24,410 nucleotides of DNA from Heterotrichella gracilis. Taxonomy: Eukaryota > Sar > Xanthophyceae > Tribonematales > Xanthonemataceae. The stretch lies in NCBI GenBank assembly GCA_032358255.1, contig JAULBX010029069.1, positions 1-24,410 on the forward strand. The letters are read 5' to 3'. The translations under genes were made by a program, and so were the position numbers. Positions 9,701-17,440 of this stretch are shown in pieces; the first letter of the stretch is position 1; each line of letters begins with the position of its first letter. Below the pieces are notes generated by a model that saw only the letters and a list, made by a program, of their open reading frames with translations, did not search any database and was not told the origin of the DNA.

Positions 9701-11070
9701 AAATTTGCTCAGGCATTTAAAGGATAAGTAAGATGCCAGCCCTGCACCCACCTTTGGTGCTCCCTTGAGCAGTTCTCCAGGCATGTAGGTCAGTAGCCGC
9801 ACGATGTGGGTGGACTCACTGGAATGGTCCCTGATAAATGGCAACCACAATACATGTATGATTATGCACTCACCATCAGATTCACAGTCACAGTCACAGT
9901 GACAATCACAATTACAATGGTCCCTGGTGCATGGCGTATGGAGCCTTGGATGGCAATGACAATGCATCTCACAACACCGCGGTTGGAAATTGCAAAGCCA
10001 GGCATAATCACAATCAACAATGACGATAATAACTGCATTTTGTCCTCGTGTGGAATATATTTGTTGCATAGAAGTGGAGGGCGATAGCTTTACACACCCA
10101 GGTGGCAACATTGCAAACACTATTTTGGAAGCATCTGCAGATGTCTAACTCTGGGTTGCAACACCACCTGAGCCGTGCAGCGGGTACCCCAGGTACATGG
10201 GCTCTGTCCATTTTCCTTGGTAATCAAATGTGTGGTAAGCTTGCTAGCATACATGCCGTACCTGTTGGGAAGTCGTCGGCTGACGAGGAAGCTGCCGGAC
10301 AAGTCGGGTACTGGGTGGTTGCACTTGATTGACTTCCCTTGTAGGTGTTCCAGGATGGCATGCTGCGCCTGGGCATGCATGCGCCAAGGTGAGATTGAAT
10401 ATAAATTGTAAATAGATGCTCATCAGGCGTAACAATCCTGAATTCTGAGTGATTTAACTAAAAATATGGTCAATTTTCATCTACGTATAATGTGAAGTGC
10501 AAGATGCTTGTTGAGGCTTAATAGTTTTATTTACAAAATTTCATTAGTATTCCAAAAGGATGCGCAAATCAAGCACAGTTTAAAAAAGATATTAAAAATG
10601 TACACTACCTCAATGTGCAGCCGCTGCTCTGAGTCTAGGCTGTTGTGGATTTTCAACACAAATTTTTCGCCAGGCTCTCCACCTACACACAGGGACACAG
10701 CATGCGCATCACTTCTCATCTCACGCCCCTGACAGAAAGACCCATGTATATTATTGTGGTACCGGCACGGCTTACCTTGTCCATCCACAGTGATCAGGAA
10801 GTTTCGGTCATCGTATGACACCAGCTCTTGGCATTGGCGGGCGTGCGATCCAAACAGTGTCTCAACAAGCCGCACAGCATGCTCTTCTGTAACCCACGGC
10901 CGCTCAATCTGCTGTGCAGACTGGCGTTATTCCTGGCTGAGGTGGGTAAAAGACTGGCAAGGTGCATGAATCCTTCCTAAGCTTCCATGGCGTCAATTAA
11001 ATATGCACAATAAGTGTTTAATTGTGTAGTGACTGCGTGAATGTGTCCAGCTCACCTGCTCTTTGTCCAT
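6735..11070 (-). CDS. Hydroxylysine kinase-like protein (HYKK/AGPHD1 family), 11 exons, 367 aa
   Basis: Exons in order are 11070-11056, 10911-10776, 10682-10609, 10368-10262, 9830-9752, 9499-9327, 8722-8593, 8177-8052, 7638-7525, 7113-7067 and 6837-6735. All junctions are GT-AG, phases agree at every join, and the total is 1104 bases. The product has the aminoglycoside-phosphotransferase kinase fold: ELVSYDDRNFLI (residues 34-46), the ATP-binding lysine in FVLKIHN (K61), VRLLTYMPGE, the catalytic loop IHGDANEANVLV (H222, D224, N229) and the metal-binding LLDWGD (D244). The C-terminal DPDNAEYTL and a short leucine-rich helix match the end of animal 5-hydroxylysine kinase, as does the length (about 373 aa there). 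The family phosphorylates 5-hydroxy-L-lysine with GTP; the algal substrate is not shown. The start is chosen because MDKEQ joins in phase to QIERPWVTEEHA; the exon stays open upstream to 11202 after an AG, so a longer N-terminus is possible. No M23 peptidase or aminotransferase domain, seen fused to this kinase in some proteins, was found. Confidence 0.88.
7388..7516. repeat. TTTAGGG arrays flanking a duplicated exon tail
   Basis: Telomere-type GGGTTTAGGG motifs occur at about 7389-7401 and again, more extensively, at 7477-7516 (several TTTAGGG, TTTGGG and TTTAAGGG steps). Between them lies the copy of the end of kinase exon 9, and immediately after them the genuine exon 9 end. The arrays are intronic and short, so this is interstitial telomere-like DNA, not a chromosome end. 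Confidence 0.75.
7411..7478 (-). repeat. Copy of the 3' end of kinase exon 9 with its donor, in intron 9
   Basis: This repeats 7518-7583 with about six or seven mismatches at an offset of about 106 bp. It includes the codons for CLRVVQSLAVGHYSA and a preserved GT at the donor position. The genuine exon is the one continuous with the acceptor at 7638. The copy contains no acceptor and has no start of the exon. Confidence 0.88.
7880..7954 (-). repeat. Copy of the 3' end of kinase exon 8 with its donor, in intron 8
   Basis: This repeats 8046-8120 at a constant offset of 166 bp, covering the codons for MSYAAMMWPEQALEGAGDVL and the GTGGGT donor. About ten substitutions have accumulated. The metal-binding LLDWGD part of the exon is absent from the copy, so it cannot replace the exon. 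Confidence 0.88.
7960..8050. repeat. CCACCA-rich low-complexity tract in intron 8
   Basis: CCACCACCACAC steps here and at about 7760-7880 separate the genuine exon 8 end from its copy. All frames through it are compositionally Pro/His/Thr-rich. It is probably slippage-derived. Confidence 0.7.
8882..8955 (-). repeat. Old copy of the 3' end of kinase exon 6, in intron 6
   Basis: On the minus strand it aligns over about 70 bases with the end of exon 6 (coding LAAAPATVRQLEHYLQDQAL) with many substitutions, and the donor GT has become GA. It is the more distant and more decayed of two copies in this 604-bp intron. A triplicated CAGGTTGAAC (8857-8885) adjoins it. Confidence 0.65.
9059..9226 (-). 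repeat. Copy of the kinase exon 6 end with internal amplification, in intron 6
   Basis: The right part (9187-9226) matches exon 6 at about 9355-9394 (CAGCTGGCGCAC, GGCTGGTGCTGC). The left part (9059-9075) matches the exon end and donor at 9323-9340, with GTA retained on the minus strand. Between them, where the exon has one CTGATCCTGGAGGTAG, the copy has an array of CTGATCCGGGAGATAG-like steps. The copy therefore expanded after it duplicated. Confidence 0.8.
9071..9179. repeat. Array of 42-bp units built from GGGAGATAG steps
   Basis: Units begin CTGATCCGGGAGATAGC at 9071 and 9113, with a shortened third from about 9148. Each contains two GATAGC/GATAGCCACT half-steps. The plus frame reads as a repeated LIREIAIREIAT, which is a by-product. 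It resembles the coding sequence for YLQDQ at the end of exon 6 and probably amplified from a copied exon tail. Units are adjacent without spacers, so this is not a CRISPR array. Confidence 0.85.
9634..9682 (-). repeat. Copy of the 3' end of kinase exon 5 with its donor, in intron 5
   Basis: This repeats about 9736-9784 at an offset of about 102 bp, covering the codons around MPGELLKGAPK and the donor GTGGGTGCAGGG (GTGGGCACAGGG in the copy). Next to it, CAGGCATTTAAA occurs twice (9676 and 9713), a further short duplication filling the gap to the genuine exon. Confidence 0.82.
9881..9918. repeat. TCACAG/CAATCA microsatellite in kinase intron 4
   Basis: A short run of TCACAGTCACAG steps grading into CAATCACAATTACAATGG. 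The Cys/Asp-rich minus-strand translation over it is an artefact of the repeat. Confidence 0.6.
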
Positions 11071-12032
11071 AGACAGCAACCCAATGTCGAAGAGCACTGC
11101 CTGACACAGCTGAGCAGCTCCTGGTTCTAGGTCAGTGTTACCACGCCATGCCGCTAACAGTGTGTGGGGACTCCCGAGCATGCCCTTGCACTTGTAGCCA
11201 GCCTAACACGTAATCAGAGGTACGAGTTCACTTTTAAGGCTAGCTGTGACGCGCAATGCACCCAAGAGAATGTCTGACAAGCTTGCAGCTGACGTGGATT
11301 TTGGCTCAACTGAGCTACAGTGACAGGTGTTTATGCGTGTGGTTTCCAGCGTCGTGCTTTGCAGCTCAACTTTATGCTTTCTTGTGTTTGCTAGTTAGGT
11401 TTAATGGTTGCAGTTGCAGGTAGCGCTGCGATAGAACTGCTTTTGCACTGCATGCACTGGTTTATTGGGCATTAGTGCATGCATCTGCTGTTTTTTGCTG
11501 TCCTCGTTGCACCGATCATAATATCTCCCTTATGTGGGGCTTGATGGATGCCAACTTCACTGAAAAGGAGTGCAAACAACTATCCATGGTATTCTTGTAC
11601 GTCCTAAGTGGCTGCATTCGCGGCGGGGCGTAGCAGTGACTGTCGCACGCTGAGGGCAAAGCTGCACTAAGTGGCAATAGCACCCCCATCTTTGGGTTTA
11701 CATCCATTACAGCAAGTGCACCCAGCTTTACTGTCCCCAGGTTCCGGTGACTAGGGTCTTTGGTACGAGCGTGTTGGGTTGCTGCGTTTGTCCCCGCTTC
11801 GCCCGGGGCCGTTGCTTTACTAGCACGCCAGGGAAGTGGTGAACAGCTATTTCCACAGCTGTCATCACATCCCTCAGCAAACAACCACACACACCCTTCT
11901 ACCTCAGCTACGACTTAAACTACTTGACACCACCTCTCCACGCAAAAACTCTACCCAGCGTTTCCAGCACCGAAAACTAGCACGCCCACCAGCCAACTCC
12001 CCACCTGCTAACAAACACTTAGCCCCGCCAAG
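11071..12032. promoter_or_regulatory. Divergent intergenic region between the kinase gene and SLU7
   Basis: It separates the minus-strand kinase start (11070) from the SLU7 start (12033) and must hold both promoters and 5' UTRs. The last 180 bases before SLU7 are CA-rich and purine-poor, as expected of a leader, and end GCCAAG before the ATG. The first 132 bases past 11070 stay open on the minus strand (to 11202) and could be extra kinase N-terminus. A 124-codon minus frame (11516-11890) has no recognisable features. No TATA box or other defined element is assigned. Confidence 0.55.
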
Positions 12033-15000
12033 ATGGCGTCCTCAAACACCATGTTCAAGTCCCATGAGGAGTTCAGACGAAACAAGGAGCTTGAGGAGGC
12101 TCGTAAGGCCGGCCTGGCACCAGCAGAGCTCGATGAGGAGGGCAAGGCCATCAACCCCCACATCCCACAGTACATGTCACAGGTAAGCATGACTGGACTT
12201 GAAGCTCACACTGGAAACAGTGCACTGCCAAGCCTTGATCCTTGAAGTGTGGTGAAGCATACGCAGCAGTGCTACCCCGCTAGGAAGCTGGACTAAATTG
12301 CACATTCCCCATTCCGTACCTCATAACCCAATTGCTACTGTGACCCAGGCGCCCTGGTACCTGAACAGCAACCACCCCAGCCTGAAGCATATCCTTAGTG
12401 CTAGCTTGAAGCTGGAATGAAGTGCACGTTGCATCCTGTACCCACATAACCCAATGTTTTGCTACCGTGTCCCAGGCGCCCTGGTACCTCAACAGCAACC
12501 ACCCCAGCCTGAAGCATCAGAAGGACTGGCGGGACAAGGCCAAAGATGACCAGTGGTATGACAGGGGCGCCAAGGTGTTCCAGGCCAACAAGTGGAGGAA
12601 GGGGTCTTGCGAAAAGTAAGCCGCTGCCGCACCCCATGGCATAGCCATGGCAAAGCATGTGTCTCAAGTTTCTGCACTTGAAGTAGTTTTTCCTCGCATT
12701 TCCTATTACTGCAGACATATATCCTGTCTGCTCACTTACTTTGCAGCAAAAACAGCAATGCATGCATATGGGTTGGCACCCAATGCACCCCTCATGCACC
12801 CTTACCCCTGATGTCCCGATGCCCCATCGCATCATCTGCGTACAGCATTTACCTCCCATGCCGCATGCCCCATGCACCATGGCTTCCCATATACACCCCC
12901 CTGGCGCCCTTTCCCCTGCCCAGCTGCGGCTCCATGTCCCATGCCACCAAGGATTGCCTGGGGCGCCACAAGGGCGGATTCACCAAATTCCCTGATTGCA
13001 AGTCTGCACATCCTCATTGCACCACCAGCATTTCCCTCATCATTATTGCATGCCCTCTTACAAAGCCCTCCATTGTCCCCCACCCAGCTGCGGCTCCATG
13101 TCCCATGCCACCAAGGACTGCCTGGAGCGGCCGCGCGCCAAGGGCGCCAAGTTCACCAACAAGCACATAGCTGCTGACGACAAGGTGGAGGAGATCAAGC
13201 TCACCTCATTTGATGCTAAGCGGGACAGGTGGAACGGGTAAGCAACAGGGCATCTTCTGGGTCCAGGGCATGACAGTGACGACCACCTGTCGCCATTGGG
13301 CACGCACTCGTTGGCACCAATCGATTCCATAACGGGGTGGTAATGTTGGTACTGCTGGGAGGCTAGAGTGGCCAACCAGGGCCTGCAATTGCAAGTCAAT
13401 GATTATCAATTTGCCCCTCCCCATCCCAAAATGCAACAGATTACGGTTGTGCAGGTATGGCGCACCTGAATATGGCCGGGTGATACCGCTGTGAATATAG
13501 TCAATTTTATACACAACTTTTGCAAAAATATTTAAATTACAATAACACCACACCTGTGCGCAGGTACGATGCAGCCGAGTACGGGCGGGTGATGGACCGC
13601 TACGAGAAGCTTGAGGGTCTGAAGGATGAGATCCGCAAGAAGCAGGAGCTTGAGGCGCGGTTCAAGGAGGGGGGGGAAGCCACGGAAACCAGCGGGGAGG
13701 GGCAAGGGGAGGGGGAGGGGTACCACGTGGATGAGGACAAGATACTGGAGGAGGAGGAGGCAGGTGAGTGCCCTAGGGTTTGGTTAGGGTCTAATTAGGG
13801 TTAGGAAACCAGTGGGAAGGGGAGGGGGAATGGTACTTTACGTGGATGAGGATAAGATCCTGGAGGAGGAGGATTCAGGTGGATGTCCTAGGGTTTTTAG
13901 GGTCTTGTTAAGGTTAGGAGAGGAAGGGGAGGGGTACCACGTGGATGAGGACAAACAATATCCTGGAGGAGGAGGAGGCAGGTGGGTGGCCTAGCGTTTG
14001 GTTATGGTCTGATTAGGGTTAGAAAACCAGTGGGAAGGGGAGGGGAGGGGTACCACGTGGATGAGGACAAGATCCTGGAGGAGGAGGAGGAGTGGGTACC
14101 CTAGGGTTTGTTAGGGTCTGGACTGGGTTGGGAAAGCCTATCTGGGGTCCAGAGGGGGGATGCTATGTGTATGCATGACCATGGTAGAGCATTTTCTCTT
14201 TGGCATTAGTCATGTCTTGCATTTCAGTATTATTGTGTCAATTATTTCAATATCAAAGATAGAGGTGCAGTGCAGATTGCCTTCTTGGTCTCATACACAC
14301 CCTGCTGACATTATTCACCGCCATTCCCCACCCAATCGCACTGTGCGCCCTTCCCCACTTTCTGACCCTGCCCCCTCCCCATGGCCCTCCCCTAGGGTTC
14401 AGCAAGGTGGAGAAGCGCGTGCGCACCACCGCGGGAGGAGCCACGGGGTCGGTGCGAAACCTGAGGATTCGCGAGGACACCGCCAAGTACCTGCTGAATC
14501 TGGACGCCAATTCCGCGCATTACGACCCCAAATCCAGGTCCATGCGAGAGGACCCTAATCCTGATAGGGACCCGGCGCTCAAGACCTTCCATGGGGACAA
14601 CTTTGTGCGCCAGGGGGGCGATTTCGAAGGTATGAAGGGTGGGGATTCGGCTGCACTCTGCCTGCAGGGGTGGGGCTGTGTATTCCTGGGTGGCAGTGGG
14701 TGGATGTTAATGGTACAGCCATGCGGTGGTGGCTTGGATGAGGTTGTTCAAGCCCTGCAACTCAACCATTCATCCCGTTGCGACAAGCGCACGCGCATGC
14801 GCGGCTTTGCGCTAAAGCACCCCCACATCCCACCCATCTACCCATCAATCGCAGACCCTCAAATCTCCATGTCAGACATACACAGGTGGTCAAACCAGAC
14901 ACATGCGGCGACGTGTCAGGCTTGCAAACTCGATTACCTTAAGCTTTGAACCTCTTGACATTCATAAGTGGGGCTAATACCCCATGACATCTCCATGCAA

Positions 15001-16999
15001 ACCCTGAAGCCTGACCCCGAATTCCACCCCGCAGGCTGGCAGGCGCTCAACCTGTACGCCATCCAGTCGCACGACCGGGGGGCAGACATACACGCGCAGG
15101 GCGTGCCCTCCCAGGCCGAGCACCTGCACCGCCTGGCGGCCGCTAAGAAGGCGCAGCTGACAATCAAAGACAAGGTGGCGGTGGTGGAGGCGTATGGGAA
15201 CGCGGCTGAGGCGCCCCCTGAGCAGGAATTGCTGCTGGGTCAGACGGAGGCGTATGTGGAGTACGATGCTGCAGGTGGGTGGTGGGGGTTGAGGCGGCAA
15301 AGATAATTTTTTTTGTGAGGAAGAAACTTCAGAGGAAGCTTAAGAAGGGGGAAGCCTGCGCTGGGTGGTTGGTGGCTGGTGGCCGGCGATGGTGGAGGCA
15401 TTCGTACAATCTTTGTGCTAGTGTGTAACGAGGATGTCATCACAATTGATCAACAACCACACATCTGTGTGGGATAATGGCGGCGCGATGCAAAAAATGC
15501 GTCATAAACCCTACATGAACCCTAAACCCTTCTCACCCCCACTTCTGCAGGCCGCCTGATCCGAGGCGTGGAGATCAAGCCCAAGTCCCGGTGGGAGGAG
15601 GATGTGTTCATCAACAACCACACCTCTGTGTGGGGGTCCTGGTGGCGCGAGGGCCAGTGGGGGTACGCCTGCTGCCACCAGGGGGTGAAAAACAGCTACT
15701 GCACGGGGAAAGCAGGGGAGGCGGCGGCAGCGCAGGCGGCGGGCGCCATGCAGCGCAACATGGAGGTCAAGCTGGCGGAGCAGGTGGGTTTGGTTTAGGG
15801 TTTTGTGAAGGGTTTGTGTGGGGCTTGGGGACATTAGCATAGCAGCAGGGATCCGCCTGCTGCTATTATGGGTGGAATATAGCTTCAGCATGGAAAAGGG
15901 GGAAGGCGGCGGCGGCGCAGGCAGCGGGGCACGCAGTGCAACATGGAGGGCAAGAGGTTTGGGGTTTGATAGCTTGTGATCAGGGTGCGAGGAGGTGGCA
16001 GCGGGAGGCCATGTGGGCCAAGCATCGCAGCATGGAGGTCGATTTCGCAGAGCACATGGGGTTGGGGTGGGTCGGCGGGGGAGCAGGGCAGTTTATGGGA
16101 CCAAACCGGTGCCGCTGATGTGGGACCGATTTGATTATTGTTCCATGTTAGAACATATCTTTTATGTCTATCTCTATCTTCTAATGTATTGTGAGTTACA
16201 CCCCTTCCACTTAGGTTGTAGCGGGCTGTTCATTCCCTTTTAGTGGGAAATAAAAGGTTGTAGCGCAAGTGCACCCAGCCATTATTCTTTGCCAACATAA
16301 TTAAATCTTTTGTATTTTGCCCCAGGCTCGCAAAGGGGAGTCGGATGCGTCCGGCACCGGCAAGCCCCCCTTGGCTCCCAAGCAGGCCGTGTGGGGCAGC
16401 GAGGCCACGGAGGTGGTTGAGCTGGATGAGGCCAAGCTGGCTGCGGCGCTGGCGCGTGCCCGGGCTGGTATGGAGGAGCAGGTGGAGACTGATGAGCGCA
16501 AGCGAAAGTACAACTCGCTGGCGCAGGAGGAGGTGGGTGGGCGGTTTTCAAGGGTTTAGTGTAGACCTAGGGTTTGGGGTACCATGGTAGCGAGCGAGGC
16601 CACAGAGGTGGTTGAGCTGGATCAGGCCAAGGTGGCTGGTGCGCTGCGTGCCTGGGCGGGTATAGAGGAGCAGGTGGAGACTGATGAGCGCAAGCGCAAG
16701 TACAACTCGCTGGCGCAGGAGGAGGTGGGTGGGCGCATGTTACTTCTTAGGTCTTTTGGGTGCCATCGGGGGTGGGGGAGGGTTGGGCTGAACAACTGGT
16801 GGGGGGCAATGGGGAGGGTGTAAGTGCCCGGGTGGGTCTTGATGAGGAGGTGGAGACTTATTCCCTGAAACCCTGCAATCCCTTTTTCCAGGTTGGCGCT
16901 GAGGAGATGGAGGCCTACCGCTTGGTGCGCTCGCGTGCAGATGACCCTCTTGAGGCCATCAACAAGGCCAAGGGGGAGGGGGGATACGACTATGTGTGA
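12033..16999 (+). CDS. SLU7: Pre-mRNA-splicing factor SLU7, 9 exons, 553 aa
   Basis: Exons are 12033-12182, 12476-12615, 13088-13237, 13564-13763, 14396-14629, 15035-15274, 15551-15783, 16326-16532 and 16892-16999. Every junction is GT-AG, phases agree, and the length is a multiple of three. SLU7 acts in the nucleus in the second catalytic step of splicing and in choosing the 3' splice site. The protein shows the early block [14 protein letters not shown] (52-65), the CCHC zinc knuckle formed across intron 2 ([14 protein letters not shown], ligands C95, C98, H103, C108), [14 protein letters not shown] (233-246), [16 protein letters not shown], and [19 protein letters not shown] (392-410). It ends with [13 protein letters not shown] and [16 protein letters not shown]. 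Length is close to plant and animal SLU7 (roughly 535-590 aa). Exon 4 ends in a Gly/Glu-rich acidic stretch that is tandemly repeated in the next intron. Seven of its eight introns contain partial copies of neighbouring exon ends. Confidence 0.96.
12286..12391 (+). repeat. Copy of SLU7 exon 2 head with its acceptor, in intron 1
   Basis: It repeats 12411-12517 at an offset of 127 bp, including the intron tail (CATAACCCAAT), the CCCAG acceptor and 42 coding bases with a single mismatch ([14 protein letters not shown]). After the word for KH it diverges. The genuine exon is the downstream copy because only that continues to the donor at 12615. The copied AG is a strong decoy acceptor. Confidence 0.93.
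12908..12995 (+). repeat. Copy of SLU7 exon 3 head (zinc knuckle) with acceptor, in intron 2
   Basis: It repeats 13072-13160 at an offset of 164 bp. The pyrimidine tract, CAG acceptor and the next 38 coding bases differ at one position, and the copy stays open to beyond 13100. It keeps the knuckle residues contributed by exon 3 (C, H, C in [11 protein letters not shown]). After CLG it diverges, and no donor as good as that of exon 3 is evident. It could be a poison or alternative exon, or a neutral relic. Confidence 0.92.
13445..13495 (+). repeat. Copy of SLU7 exon 4 head with acceptor, in intron 3
   Basis: It repeats 13554-13604 at an offset of 109 bp: GTGCAG acceptor, then codons for YGAPEYGRV matching the genuine YDAAEYGRV. 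It runs into a TGA about 13 codons in, so inclusion would truncate the protein. It is older than the copies in introns 1 and 2. Confidence 0.85.
13804..14115 (+). repeat. Three tandem copies of the SLU7 exon 4 end plus donor, in intron 4
   Basis: The source is 13684-13803: coding for [17 protein letters not shown], the GTGAGT donor and a stretch of CCCTAGGGTTTGGTTAGGG. Copies have the anchor ACGTGG at 13840, 13939 and 14055 (source 13725), giving steps of 115, 99 and 116 bp. Each copy still has a potential donor (GGTGGATG, GGTGGGTGG, AGTGGGTA). TTAGGG-type motifs form the joints between units. Confidence 0.93.
15429..15490 (+). repeat. Copy of an internal part of SLU7 exon 7, in intron 6
   Basis: It repeats 15590-15650 (codons around [14 protein letters not shown]) at an offset of about 161 bp, with a small insertion and roughly ten substitutions. 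CCCTAAACCC motifs follow between the copy and the exon 7 acceptor (about 15507-15530). The acceptor itself is not clearly duplicated. Confidence 0.8.
15841..15864. repeat. Hairpin in SLU7 intron 7
   Basis: AGCAGCAGG (15841-15849) and CCTGCTGCT (15856-15864) are perfectly complementary across a six-base loop. No function is assigned. Confidence 0.6.
15893..16070 (+). repeat. Two copies of the SLU7 exon 7 end, in intron 7
   Basis: The source is 15706-15800, ending with the codons for [12 protein letters not shown] and the donor. The first copy has ACATGGAGG at 15941, offset 183 bp from the source (15758). The second has GCATGGAGG at 16030, a further 89 bp on, and retains CAGAGCACATGGGG matching the donor region. 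The first copy is closer in sequence. Confidence 0.82.
16590..16860 (+). repeat. Near-complete copy of SLU7 exon 8 plus a third fragment, in intron 8
   Basis: 16596-16732 repeats 16401-16538 at an offset of 192-195 bp and stays open, coding for [13 protein letters not shown] through [11 protein letters not shown] with the same GTGGGTGGG donor. Only a few residues differ. A third scrap (GATGAGGAGGTGGAGACT, 16841-16858) sits 176 bp further on. The first copy lacks an in-phase acceptor. CTAGGGTTTGGGG separates the source from the first copy. Confidence 0.9.
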
Positions 17000-17440
17000 A
17001 GGAGGGGAGGGGGGAGAGCGCTGTCCCACAGAGTGGGTGTGGGGGACGGTGTGACTGGCTGGGGGAAGGGGGTGCGCTGAGCTTCAAGCATGGATGGAGG
17101 GCGGGACCAGGGGGGTGGCGAAGTGTTTGGACATGGGGTGGTTGGGGAGCGTTTCCTTTTACCCACATCAGGGCGTACTTGCCTGCGCCTTTGTGCCTAA
17201 TCAGTCATGTGTTTAAGACTTTGCACTGGTGCTGGAGTTGTTGGGCTGGGGACAATGGGAGAAAACTTGCTGCACCGTAGGAAAGGGGTGTAGGGGACAT
17301 ACTTGCTGAGAAAATTGACCATCTTTTGCCAACTCGCTTTCTGTAACCTAACACAGTATCGTTTCTGAAGTCACCGATATGGTAGGGGCGTAGTGGGCAA
17401 GACAGGCCACCTCGCTATCTTTCCCTTGATCACGAGCGCC
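17000..17440 (+). promoter_or_regulatory. SLU7 3' UTR and sigma-factor promoter region
   Basis: The stretch is G-rich just after the SLU7 stop and becomes mixed later. A TGTAA at 17342-17346, 343 nt past the stop, is the best polyadenylation-type signal. The next gene's proposed ATG is at 17441, so its promoter must overlap this interval or the transcribed 3' end of SLU7. No defined promoter element is recognised. Confidence 0.5.
17342..17346 (+). terminator. Candidate TGTAA polyadenylation signal for SLU7
   Basis: TGTAA is the standard green-algal polyadenylation signal. This is the first convincing one after the SLU7 stop codon and lies just before the next gene. Confidence 0.5.

Noticed and set aside
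9629..10120. 163-codon Cys/Asp-rich minus-strand frame as a separate protein
   Set aside because: Only 9752-9830 is coding (kinase exon 5). The Cys/Asp run is translation of a TCACAG microsatellite in the intron.
11516..11890. 124-codon minus-strand frame as a further upstream kinase exon
   Set aside because: It shows no family similarity and no convincing donor in phase; the kinase protein already has its expected full length without it.
14630..15034. Copy of the SLU7 exon 6 head in intron 5
   Set aside because: The segment near 14755-14795 shows only weak resemblance to the exon 6 start; I could not distinguish it from chance by eye.
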